Part shown: positions 1-7,120 of the stretch, one piece after another
Numbering within the stretch: position 1 is the stretch's first letter
Layout of the letters: each line of letters opens with the position of its first letter
Source: an uncultured Pseudomonadota bacterium
Lineage (GTDB): Bacteria > Pseudomonadota > Gammaproteobacteria > Burkholderiales > Methylophilaceae
Direction: 5' to 3'
NCBI GenBank assembly: GCA_903854305.1
Contig: CAINWC010000027.1
Location: forward strand, 1 to 7,223
DNA: 7,223 bases
The notes under the pieces: generated by a model
The model's input: the letters and a program-made list of their open reading frames with translations, nothing else
What the model was told of the DNA's origin: nothing
The model's database searches: none
Translations under genes and position numbers: made by a program

Positions 1-225
1 GCTTATGGTGCTGTTTGTACGCCAGATTTTTTTGGCTTTAACGCCAATTTAGAGCTGCAATATCGCGGTAGATTTGATGCTGCAGGTCGTGGTGAACCGC
101 CGGTAGATAACTCGAGAGATTTATTTAACGCCATGAAAATGATTGCAAAAACGCAGCAGGGCCCTAAAGAGCAAATTGCCAGCATAGGCTGTAGCATCAA
201 ATGGTTTGCCCAAGAATCAATTTAA
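1..225 (+). CDS. Thioredoxin-fold (AhpC/TSA-like redoxin) family protein, 3' end only
   Basis: Reading frame 1 is open from the window edge to TAA at 223-225 and gives the last 74 residues of a protein whose start lies outside. The fragment resembles the C-terminal part of the AhpC/TSA-type 'thioredoxin family protein' group: a VCTPDFFGF segment (residues 5-13 of the fragment), whose proline fits the cis-Pro before a thioredoxin-fold beta strand, then LELQYRGRFD, a helix with DLFNAMKMIA, and a typical GCSIKW tail. Family members are usually somewhat under 200 residues, so less than half is visible. The expected redox-active cysteine near the N-terminus is not in the window; Cys6 and Cys64 of the fragment are seen. 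The likely role is thiol-based redox or peroxide handling in the cytoplasm; the exact substrate is unknown. The next gene starts 19 bp downstream on the same strand, so the two may be co-transcribed. Confidence 0.8.
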   Translation, partial: AYGAVCTPDFFGFNANLELQYRGRFDAAGRGEPPVDNSRDLFNAMKMIAKTQQGPKEQIASIGCSIKWFAQESI

Positions 226-244
226 GCGTCTATTGAATAAAAAC

Positions 245-1318
245 ATGAATGATATTAAGGATAAAAAGCTAAGTTGGGGGATTTTAGGCGCAGCACGTGT
301 TAATGAGCGCCTGCTCCCTGCCATTATTGAGGCGTCAAATTCTAAGCTAGTCGCTATTGCCAGTCGCCGTGCTGGTGCGGCTAAAGCAACTTTAGAAAAG
401 TACGCGCCATGCCACGCTAACGTTACTTGTTACGATGACCTAGATGCGCTGATTAACGATGCGAACGTACAAGCTATTTATTGCCCAATGGCTAATAACG
501 AGCATGTGAAATGGGCGTTAAAAGCGATTAACGCAGGCAAACATGTTCTCATTGAAAAGCCGATGGCCTTAACTGTCGCCGATATTGAGGCCATCGAAAG
601 TGCAGCCATTAAAAACAAGGTTAAAGTGATGGAAGGTTTTATGTATCGCTTTCATCCGCAACATGCACGGGTAAAAGAGATTGTAGCGTCGGGCTTAATC
701 GGCGAGGTGTTGTCAGTGCGTGCAAGCTATTCATTTTTAATGAAACCTGCACGCATGTACCGCATTGCCAGCGGTGTCGAGTTAGGCGGTGGTGCTATGT
801 GGGACATTGGCCCTTACGCGATTCATACTTTACGTTGGGCTATGGGGTTAAGTCAGGGCACCAAAAATGGCAAATCCGCAGAACCAATATTAGTCACCGC
901 TCATGCAAAATTTAACGATGTGGGCGCAGATATTGTCACCAGCGGCATATTAGATTTTGGCCATGATAGCGAAGGCCGTGCCCGATTTGGCCATTTTGAT
1001 GTCAGTTTTGAGCGCTCACGCAAATCAGAATACGAGATTATTGGCACTAAGGGCTGGGTAAAATGCCATGCTGCATGGGTATTTCAAAATGATGTGCCAG
1101 TGATTTCATGGGCGCTAGAAGATGGAAAGTATGCCGAAGAGCGCTTCGCACCGAGCAACCACTTTAATTTAGAAATTGAACATTTTAGTGATTGTGTGTT
1201 GAATGATAAAGCTCCGTTGTTAGATTTTTCCGATGCAATCGATAATTGTAGGGCTATTGAGGCCGTGTTGAAGTCCGCAGCGACTGGCAGAGCGGTTGCT
1301 TTACCTGTTAATGCGTAG
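245..1318 (+). CDS. Gfo/Idh/MocA family NAD(P)-dependent oxidoreductase
   Basis: A 357-residue protein with the two-domain plan of the Gfo/Idh/MocA family, close to the usual 330-380 residues. The N-terminal Rossmann domain shows WGILGAARVN (residues 11-20), in the place of the glycine-rich dinucleotide loop, and SRR at 40-42 after the second strand. The family signature EKP is at 104-106, with Lys105 the expected catalytic lysine. The C-terminal domain has GGGAMWDIGPYAIH at 181-194; by motif position Tyr191 matches the conserved tyrosine of glucose-fructose oxidoreductase and dihydrodiol dehydrogenase-like members. The predicted reaction is oxidation or reduction of a sugar, polyol or related hydroxyl compound with NAD(P); the substrate cannot be told from sequence. 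No signal peptide is apparent, so it is probably cytoplasmic. I chose ATG 245; an in-frame TTG at 206 would add 13 residues and overlap the upstream gene, and neither start has a good Shine-Dalgarno sequence. A terminator candidate follows. Confidence 0.88.
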   Translation: MNDIKDKKLSWGILGAARVNERLLPAIIEASNSKLVAIASRRAGAAKATLEKYAPCHANVTCYDDLDALINDANVQAIYCPMANNEHVKWALKAINAGKHVLIEKPMALTVADIEAIESAAIKNKVKVMEGFMYRFHPQHARVKEIVASGLIGEVLSVRASYSFLMKPARMYRIASGVELGGGAMWDIGPYAIHTLRWAMGLSQGTKNGKSAEPILVTAHAKFNDVGADIVTSGILDFGHDSEGRARFGHFDVSFERSRKSEYEIIGTKGWVKCHAAWVFQNDVPVISWALEDGKYAEERFAPSNHFNLEIEHFSDCVLNDKAPLLDFSDAIDNCRAIEAVLKSAATGRAVALPVNA

Positions 1319-1344
1319 CAACCATATTGTTTAGATGAGTGGGG

Positions 1345-1367
1345 TGGGGTGCAAATGACCCCATTTT
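1345..1367 (+). terminator. Putative intrinsic terminator after the oxidoreductase gene
   Basis: A perfect 6-bp GC-rich stem, TGGGGT (1345-1350) with ACCCCA (1358-1363), closes a 7-base loop and is followed directly by TTTT. It lies 26 bp after the stop codon of the rightward oxidoreductase gene, where a terminator is expected before the convergent ligase gene. The U tract is short, and a competing longer imperfect pairing exists (1346-1357 with 1362-1374). In the minus direction no U tract follows, so it would serve mainly the plus-strand genes. Confidence 0.5.
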
Positions 1368-1446
1368 GCATCCCCTACAGAAAACCATGCATTCATCCGC
1401 CATTTATCGTTGATTTAAAGCATGCTGCCGACAAACAATTTATGTG

Positions 1447-1475
1447 CTGTAACCTTTTATCCATCAGTGTTACAG
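1447..1475. repeat. Inverted repeat (7-bp stem) in the convergent intergenic region
   Basis: CTGTAAC (1447-1453) and GTTACAG (1469-1475) are perfect inverted copies separated by 15 bases. On the plus strand the hairpin is followed by an AT-rich stretch containing TTTTT; on the minus strand it lies 18 bp past the ligase stop codon but without an obvious U tract. It could be a weak terminator or a 3'-end stabilising hairpin for either transcript. The stem is only moderately GC-rich, so the role is uncertain. Confidence 0.35.
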
Positions 1476-1493
1476 GTATATATTTTTGTGAAA

Positions 1494-2351
1494 TTATTCA
1501 TTACGCACACGTAAAAAGCTTGCAAACTTTGGCTTACCATTAATTGTTTTGTCGCGATAGGTATAGGTGACGATACTGCCAATTTTTGGTGGATCGGCAC
1601 GTTGCGCATCCGTGAAACCTGTGCCAAGTTTAAAGCGTATACCTTCAGCTGTTTCTACTTCCAGCGCATCGAGTTTGCCAGTGTATTTGCCACGTCCAGC
1701 GGTATGTCCCATCACGGTTGCCTCGGCATCGTATAGCAGTTTTAATTTAAGTAGCACATCACTGCGCCCCGTCACATAAAGCGCATCGGCTCTATGCAGC
1801 ATGAGACCTTCTCCACCTTGCGCAACGACTTGTTTCAGTCGTGCATTGAGTGTCATGTCGTCATTGACGCGAAATTGTTTCACAGCTTTTAGATGTGGGA
1901 TATTTGCCTGCTTAACGATTTCGGTAATACGTTTTGCGCGCGCTTCAAACGTGCCGCGTGCGTTTGGTAATTCAAATACAAGGTAGGAAATACCGCGCCA
2001 TTCTTCATCTATCGGAGTATCTTTGCGTACCGCACCGGAAAGTGCGTCGAACTTGCCGCGACCAAGCCAAAGTTCGCCGTCTAGCAACGTTGCCGGCAAG
2101 TCTTTCGTAAACCAAGCTGGCGCTGCGATAACGCGGCCCATGCGGGTATGAAATGTTTTGCCATCCCACACTGCGCGCATACCGTCAAATTTTTCACTTA
2201 CCAAATATTGCCGCACATCAATGCCACGCTGGTAAACCTGTGCCAATAATACATCGGAAACATTTTGTTGAGCGAGGCTCTGCGTGGCCAATATCGATAA
2301 GCAAAGCGCACTGGCGATAACGATTAACACTAAATGGCGAGTCAATTTCAT
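1494..2351 (-). CDS. ligE: Exported ATP-dependent DNA ligase, Lig E type
   Basis: A 285-residue minimal ATP-dependent DNA ligase that seals nicks through an enzyme-adenylate. Motif I is SEKFDGMR, with the nucleophile Lys54 (K-x-D-G at 54-57). Motif III is LDGELWLG (90-97), motif IIIa is YLVFELP (123-129), motif IV is EGLMLHR (181-187) and motif V is LLKLK (200-204). The rest, to residue 285, fits the OB-fold domain, ending with GKPKFASFLRVR. There is no DNA-binding or BRCT domain, as in known Lig E proteins. Residues 1-27 form a signal peptide: positive MKLTRH, a hydrophobic run, and a cleavage-like SLA before QQ, so the enzyme should act in the periplasm or outside. The Lig E family is known from proteobacteria such as Neisseria and Haemophilus and has been tied to natural competence and extracellular DNA. 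It starts 61 bp after the transferase gene on the same strand, so read-through is possible. No clear Shine-Dalgarno precedes ATG 2351. Motif IIIa has Glu where Asp is frequent. Confidence 0.9.
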   Translation of the reverse strand: MKLTRHLVLIVIASALCLSILATQSLAQQNVSDVLLAQVYQRGIDVRQYLVSEKFDGMRAVWDGKTFHTRMGRVIAAPAWFTKDLPATLLDGELWLGRGKFDALSGAVRKDTPIDEEWRGISYLVFELPNARGTFEARAKRITEIVKQANIPHLKAVKQFRVNDDMTLNARLKQVVAQGGEGLMLHRADALYVTGRSDVLLKLKLLYDAEATVMGHTAGRGKYTGKLDALEVETAEGIRFKLGTGFTDAQRADPPKIGSIVTYTYRDKTINGKPKFASFLRVRNE

Positions 2352-2412
2352 GGATGTAGTTTAAAGCAATAAGCCAGCGTGTGCCGGTATTGTTGTGGTG
2401 GCAAATTTAACC

Positions 2413-2991
2413 TTAGAACGCGACTGTACCAATATAGCCGTCAGGCAGTATCAAATCTCTGCAACGATATTGGGCGAGACGTTTGTCTGTTGCTTCATTC
2501 CACTCAGTCAATACTTCCCCGCCACATTTTAATCTGGCCTCAAATGCTGTCCATGCCTTAGCAAAATCATGGGCTTGTCGATTAGATGGTGCGCTGGCAA
2601 TCTCATTGCCTAGGTAGTCAGTGGCAAGGATTTTAATCTCATTAGAGGCTGGTGTGCTGCTAAGGGACATTAAATCTATACCCAATACGCCGTTTATATT
2701 GATGGCTGCCAGCGATAATCCAATTTCATGGCTGACAGAAAGTCCGATATTCAGTTTTGGATTTAAAAGCTTAAGCGCTTGCCCGGGCTGGGAGAGTAGT
2801 GCTATTTCAGCGGACGAGCAGGCTAAAAGCAGGGCTAACGCCTCTTGTAAGGCCGTACGTATTTGCAGGCGTGCTTCAGTACGCGTGATGTTTGGGGCGG
2901 TCCGCAGGGCAAGCACCAGTAGACCGCCGTCCAATTTTAGCTGACTTACTGGCGCTGACCAGTCATAAACGGTAAGCCGCTGATGCGTCAT
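2413..2991 (-). CDS. 4'-phosphopantetheinyl transferase (Sfp superfamily)
   Basis: A 192-residue protein with the reduced but recognisable motifs of Sfp-type transferases, which move 4'-phosphopantetheine from coenzyme A to the serine of a carrier domain. Seen are SVSHEIGLSLAAI (85-97), resembling the conserved serine-histidine motif; LGID (103-106), where Asp106 is the expected Mg2+ ligand; and FAKAWTAFEARLK (143-155), the W-x-x-K-E-A-x-x-K motif with Glu151 and Lys155. Two positions differ from classical Sfp: the acidic residue two after Asp106 is Met108, and the Lys before Glu151 is Phe150. It is a little shorter than Sfp (about 224 residues). Its ATG (2989-2991) follows the synthetase TAA (2992-2994) with no gap, and no Shine-Dalgarno is evident, so translation is probably coupled. 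The natural partner is almost certainly the carrier domain of that synthetase. It is cytoplasmic, with no signal peptide. Confidence 0.85.
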   Translation of the reverse strand: MTHQRLTVYDWSAPVSQLKLDGGLLVLALRTAPNITRTEARLQIRTALQEALALLLACSSAEIALLSQPGQALKLLNPKLNIGLSVSHEIGLSLAAININGVLGIDLMSLSSTPASNEIKILATDYLGNEIASAPSNRQAHDFAKAWTAFEARLKCGGEVLTEWNEATDKRLAQYRCRDLILPDGYIGTVAF

Positions 2992-5900
2992 TTAGAGTCT
3001 GTCAGGTATTGCCGGACTTCCCCACCAGCGCGAGTTGGCGGGAATGCTTTCGCCTTTCATCACCAGTGTTAATGGGCCAAGTTTTACGTTATCTGCCACA
3101 AAAGCGCTGTAAAGCACGGTGCTTCGTGGTCCTATGCATACACGTTTGCCAATGTTCACGTGGTCAATTTTCATAATACGGTCTTCAAAAAGATGCGTTT
3201 GTGGACACACCAGTGCATTGAGTTCGCTGTAATCGCCAATGGTCACGCAGTCAAATTCCGTGAGGTCGGTGGTATCCAGATAAACACCGCGGCCAATATG
3301 ACTGCCAAGCAAGTTAAAGGCGATGGGGAGCCACGGCGTACCGCGTAGATAGCGCATAAAGTTGGGTACCACAAGACCTTCGTAGAGGTTGGTGATGCCT
3401 TCCGAAGCCCAGACGAATGGCGTCCACATCGGCTGTGAGCGTTTGTTGTAACGGAAAATAAACAGCCATTTAAGCGTTGCAATAAAGATAAATCCGCCGA
3501 CACCGTAAAGCAATCCAGCGATATTCAGGTGTAAAGCCACCACACCCCAGCGGCCAGCGCCAGCGTATGGCATGGCGTTGAGTACGACTGTATAGCCAAC
3601 CGCAATAATGACCGCATGCGGTGTGATGATGCGGTAGGCTTCCACCAAGCCTCGGCCTAGTCTGCGTAAAAATGAAGGGCGAAATGTCAGTGATTCAGCA
3701 AAGCCGGCGGCTTGTTCACGCGCCGGCAGGTTGATGGCAGGTGAGCCTAACCAAGTATCACCGTTTTGTATCACACCGTTGCTTGGTGCTCGTGAGTGAA
3801 CGCCAATCAGCACGTTTTCCGGCAAAATTGTGCCATCTGGGATGTATGCGCCATTACCCACAAAGCAGCGTTTAGAAATGATGGTTGGCTGCGTACGCAT
3901 CCAGCCGCCCTCAATGGATTCATCGCCTAGCATAACGCCATCGGCGATAAAGCTTTCATCGCCTAGCGTGAGTAGATCTGGCACGACACCTTGCGCGGTG
4001 GAAATTTCAGCATCGCGCCCGACTTTGGCGCCGAGTAGTCGGTACCAATATGGCGCATATACCGTGGCATAAACACCGTGCAAAATATTAAGGCTGGATT
4101 CTTGAATTTGGTTGACCAGCCAGCGTCTGCAGTAAACATTACTGTGCACAGGCCAGCAACCCGCTTTTAAGCGCATTAAAACAGCCCAGCGTAGCGCAGC
4201 AGAAATTAATGCGGTGCAAATGATTAACACGGCCGTTGCGGGGAACGCGAATACAAAAAATTTGAACATTTGGCCCGCTATGTTGCTATGGTCTAGCCAT
4301 GTGGTGCTTTCGTCTACCAAGTCGATTAACACCATACTTGGAAAAATTGGAATAAAAAAAAGTGTCGCGGTAGCCAATACGCCGAAGACGAAAAATACAG
4401 ACTCACTGAACAAGCGAACCTTAGAGGCTACTGGTCGAGGTGTTTGCGCTGCGTAGTTAAAAGCGCCAATGTCACGCGCGGGTGAGCCGCTCCAAATGCG
4501 GGCTGGCGGTATTTGCATGCCATCGCTTAGCGCGTATAATCCTTCAAGATGGCCATGCTTGCCAACGCTTGTGTTTCCTTCAAGTACAGCATAAGAATCA
4601 ACGCAGGCTTCTTCAGCTAAAGTAATGTGACCCAGCACCAGTTCGCCATGTTCAACCCGCGCATTTTCCAAATTGACGGCATTGCCAATGCTTACGCCAT
4701 CTGCGATGCTAAGGAGGTCATGCGCACGTATAGTCAGTGAGCCTATGTTAACTTCTTTACCAACTTTAGCGCCTAAAGCGCGTAGCCACCACACATAAAG
4801 GCTTGAGCCGCCAAGCATGTAGAGCGGGGCGCCTTCAATTAGGCGGTCCGCCAGCCACCAGCGAAAATAGGTGACGCCCCACAATGGATAGCGACCAGCT
4901 TTAAGGCGCCCGGTAATCAGCCACTTGCCGGCAATGGCAACGACAAAACTTAATGCGGTTGCCAGTAGAAAAACGCCAACAGTTGCTGCCATGGCTAGCA
5001 CAATCGAATCGCCAGGATCGCCAGTAAAAAAGTGATAGGTGAAAAATGAGGCCAGCCATTGCGACATGCGTAGCAATACCAAGCCCGGCACTGCGATTGC
5101 TTGTGCCGTGCCGCATAACCAGCGCTTGAATGCCGAAGGTGGAATCCAAGTGGATTCAACGGTAGGTAAGGCGACTGGAATATCGTTAAGAATCTCAGCA
5201 ATTTTGCCGATTTGACGATGTTGATAAATATCTCGTACAGTAAAACTACAAAATTGAGGGGTATTGCGCAGAGCCGATGCTAAACGTGCAGCTAGTAGAG
5301 AGTGGCCACCTAAGCCTGAAAAGAAATCGGCTTCGCGCAGTATTGCTTGACCAGGAAAAAGTTTAGTAAGTTCTGCGAAGAGCACTTCTTCAGCCAGATT
5401 TTCAGGCGTATCAGAATCGTTATTGCCAGCGCTTACCATCGTTAATGGTAAAGCCCGTAGTGCCTTGCGATCAATTTTACCGGAAGTCAGACGTGGCATT
5501 TCTGGCAGCGCTTCAAAATGGCTAGGCACCATATAAGGTGGCAGCGTTTCGGCCAATGCCGCACGCAAATCTGCCAGTACTGGCGCAGATTTATTTTCGG
5601 TAATCAGGTAGGCGATTAAACGTTCGATGCCGTCATCTTTACGCAGAATAACCGCCGCAGTGCCGATATTGGGCTGTTGGCAAAGCGCAGCCTCAATCTC
5701 GCCAAGCTCGACTCTGAAGCCGCGAATTTTGACCTGATCGTCAGTTCTGCCAAGACACTGTACATTACCGGCTTCGTCAATGCGTGCAAGGTCTCCAGTA
5801 CGATAAAGTCTTTGGTCATTTGGGCCGCTGGCGAAGGGGTTAGCCATGAATTTTTCAGCGGTCAAGTCGGGTCGTCCGAGATAACCCATTGCGACACCTG

Positions 5901-6996
5901 GGCCGCTAATGCATAGTTCGCCAGTTTCTCCGCGCGGTAACAAGCGCAGGCTATGTGTGGGTTCTGGGTCGACAACGAGCAGCACGTAATTAGGTAAAGG
6001 GCGACCAATGGTGACAGGCTGGCCTGCATGTAATTCGGCTAAGCTGGCTGAAACTGTCGCTTCGGTCGGTCCGTAGGTATTGAATAGTTGGCGCTCAGGT
6101 GTGGCCCAGCGATTGGCGAGCGCTTCTGGGCAGGCTTCGCCACCGAGATTAATAATGCGGACATTAGGAAGATCTCGGTTGAAGAGCGCTAGTAAGGTTG
6201 GCACCGCATGCAGTACCGTAATTCCATTCGTTATTAATGCCAGCGGTAAAGTTTCTGGGTCAGTAGCGACTTCTTTTGGCGCAATCCAAAGCGTAGCGCC
6301 GACCAGATAGCTAATCCAGATTTCTTCAAACGACATGTCGAAAGCCACTGAAAAACCTTGGTAAACACGATCGGTTTTATTGATGCCAAGCTGACTGTTT
6401 TCACTGCGTAAAAAGTGGCAAATTGCCCCTTGATTAATTTGAATACCCTTTGGCTTTCCGGTAGAGCCTGAAGTGTAAATCACATAAGCAGGGTGTTCCG
6501 GCAGAACGCCTTTACGCCTGTTTAACAGCGCTGGATGTGGCAAAAGTAAATTTTCTGCAGTCCAGATTTTTTGTGGTAATTCGTGAAGGTTCGGTAAAAA
6601 AATATCGCAGCTAATGAGTCCTGCGGCATCCGCATCGCTTAGACATATCGCAATGCGATCCACTGGCGTATCCGCGTCAAAAGGTAACCATGCGGCGCCG
6701 GCTTTAGCGATGGCAAGCTGCATCACGAGCAGGTTTATTCCACGTGGTAGCCACAGGCCCACAATCTGCCCCGCATGAACGCCCTTTTCTATTAGCCTTG
6801 AGGCTGCAATGTCACTCAGGTCGTTTAGCTCGCTGTAGCTCAGTGTGCGTTCTTCAAAAACTAGCGCAGTCTGTTGCGGCAGAAGGTTCGCAGTGGCTTC
6901 AAAAATGTCGGCGAGCGTTTCGTTGCGGATTAGCTCAGCTTGAAGTGGGCCAAATAGTTGGCTGGTGGTAGCATTAAAAGTATCGTTAGTTGGCAT
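2992..6996 (-). CDS. Pls-like membrane nonribosomal peptide synthetase (A-T-[2TM-hexapeptide]x3)
   Basis: A 1334-residue single-module synthetase that activates one amino acid and should join copies at the membrane. The adenylation domain (about 25-515) is complete: LSYSEL (52-57), YTSGSTGKPKG (174-184), FDMSFEEIW (219-227), NTYGPTEATV (306-315), YRTGDLARI (398-406), GRTDDQVKIRGFRVE (416-430) and SGKIDRKAL (505-513) with Lys507. The carrier domain (about 530-605) has LGGHSLL with Ser566 as the phosphopantetheine site. From about 630 there are three similar units of roughly 243 residues. Each has two hydrophobic spans (about 631-649 and 664-694; 866-893 and 910-940; 1126-1145 and 1155-1181), then a hexapeptide-repeat domain ending in a GSPA motif (837-840, 1084-1087, 1326-1329). 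No canonical condensation (HHxxxDG) or thioesterase domain is present. This plan, and the length, match the epsilon-poly-L-lysine synthetase Pls of Streptomyces (1319 residues) and the related 'NRPS terminal domain' family. The substrate is not established. The transferase gene abuts its stop. Confidence 0.92.
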   Translation of the reverse strand: MPTNDTFNATTSQLFGPLQAELIRNETLADIFEATANLLPQQTALVFEERTLSYSELNDLSDIAASRLIEKGVHAGQIVGLWLPRGINLLVMQLAIAKAGAAWLPFDADTPVDRIAICLSDADAAGLISCDIFLPNLHELPQKIWTAENLLLPHPALLNRRKGVLPEHPAYVIYTSGSTGKPKGIQINQGAICHFLRSENSQLGINKTDRVYQGFSVAFDMSFEEIWISYLVGATLWIAPKEVATDPETLPLALITNGITVLHAVPTLLALFNRDLPNVRIINLGGEACPEALANRWATPERQLFNTYGPTEATVSASLAELHAGQPVTIGRPLPNYVLLVVDPEPTHSLRLLPRGETGELCISGPGVAMGYLGRPDLTAEKFMANPFASGPNDQRLYRTGDLARIDEAGNVQCLGRTDDQVKIRGFRVELGEIEAALCQQPNIGTAAVILRKDDGIERLIAYLITENKSAPVLADLRAALAETLPPYMVPSHFEALPEMPRLTSGKIDRKALRALPLTMVSAGNNDSDTPENLAEEVLFAELTKLFPGQAILREADFFSGLGGHSLLAARLASALRNTPQFCSFTVRDIYQHRQIGKIAEILNDIPVALPTVESTWIPPSAFKRWLCGTAQAIAVPGLVLLRMSQWLASFFTYHFFTGDPGDSIVLAMAATVGVFLLATALSFVVAIAGKWLITGRLKAGRYPLWGVTYFRWWLADRLIEGAPLYMLGGSSLYVWWLRALGAKVGKEVNIGSLTIRAHDLLSIADGVSIGNAVNLENARVEHGELVLGHITLAEEACVDSYAVLEGNTSVGKHGHLEGLYALSDGMQIPPARIWSGSPARDIGAFNYAAQTPRPVASKVRLFSESVFFVFGVLATATLFFIPIFPSMVLIDLVDESTTWLDHSNIAGQMFKFFVFAFPATAVLIICTALISAALRWAVLMRLKAGCWPVHSNVYCRRWLVNQIQESSLNILHGVYATVYAPYWYRLLGAKVGRDAEISTAQGVVPDLLTLGDESFIADGVMLGDESIEGGWMRTQPTIISKRCFVGNGAYIPDGTILPENVLIGVHSRAPSNGVIQNGDTWLGSPAINLPAREQAAGFAESLTFRPSFLRRLGRGLVEAYRIITPHAVIIAVGYTVVLNAMPYAGAGRWGVVALHLNIAGLLYGVGGFIFIATLKWLFIFRYNKRSQPMWTPFVWASEGITNLYEGLVVPNFMRYLRGTPWLPIAFNLLGSHIGRGVYLDTTDLTEFDCVTIGDYSELNALVCPQTHLFEDRIMKIDHVNIGKRVCIGPRSTVLYSAFVADNVKLGPLTLVMKGESIPANSRWWGSPAIPDRL

Positions 6997-7045
6997 AGCG
7001 TTTCATTAGTAGAATTTTGTTTTATTCAATCGCTGTAAGACCGCT

Positions 7046-7051
7046 ATTATA
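7046..7051 (-). promoter_or_regulatory. Candidate -10 element for the synthetase operon
   Basis: Read on the minus strand this is a perfect TATAAT, ending about 49 bp before the synthetase ATG at 6996. That would give a 5' untranslated leader of roughly 40 bases. No good -35 hexamer lies 16-18 bp upstream (TTCTAT is the 17-bp candidate) and there is no extended -10 TG, so a promoter here may need an activator. The leader has no clear Shine-Dalgarno sequence before the ATG. Confidence 0.4.
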
Positions 7052-7120
7052 GTTTATGCAATCACCAAATAGAACGATTACATCTTGCGCTGGTAGATAT
7101 GTAGTTGCAATCGCCTATTC

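Noticed and set aside
1084..1371. Minus-strand open frame of 95 codons opposite the 3' end of the oxidoreductase gene
   Set aside because: It is antisense to a well-supported coding sequence and shows no family motif.
1349..1543. Small plus-strand open frame of 64 codons across the convergent intergenic region
   Set aside because: It begins inside the terminator hairpin, has an unlikely amino-acid composition and no ribosome binding site, and runs into the antisense of the ligase gene.
1494..2351. Lig D-type ligase of the Ku end-joining pathway
   Set aside because: No polymerase or nuclease domain and no ku gene are present, and the signal peptide points to Lig E.
2374..2387. Short hairpin between the transferase and ligase genes (CCGGC with GCTGG on the minus strand, ACAC loop)
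   Set aside because: The stem is five pairs including a G-T wobble and is not followed by a real U tract, so it is too weak to call a terminator.
2992..6996. Ordinary siderophore or peptide-antibiotic NRPS module
   Set aside because: There is no HHxxxDG condensation motif, no thioesterase and no further module; the C-terminal half is membrane spans and hexapeptide repeats instead.
7060..7074. TTGCAT close to the TATAAT on the minus strand as a -35 box
   Set aside because: It is only four bases from the -10 candidate, so it cannot act as a -35 element.
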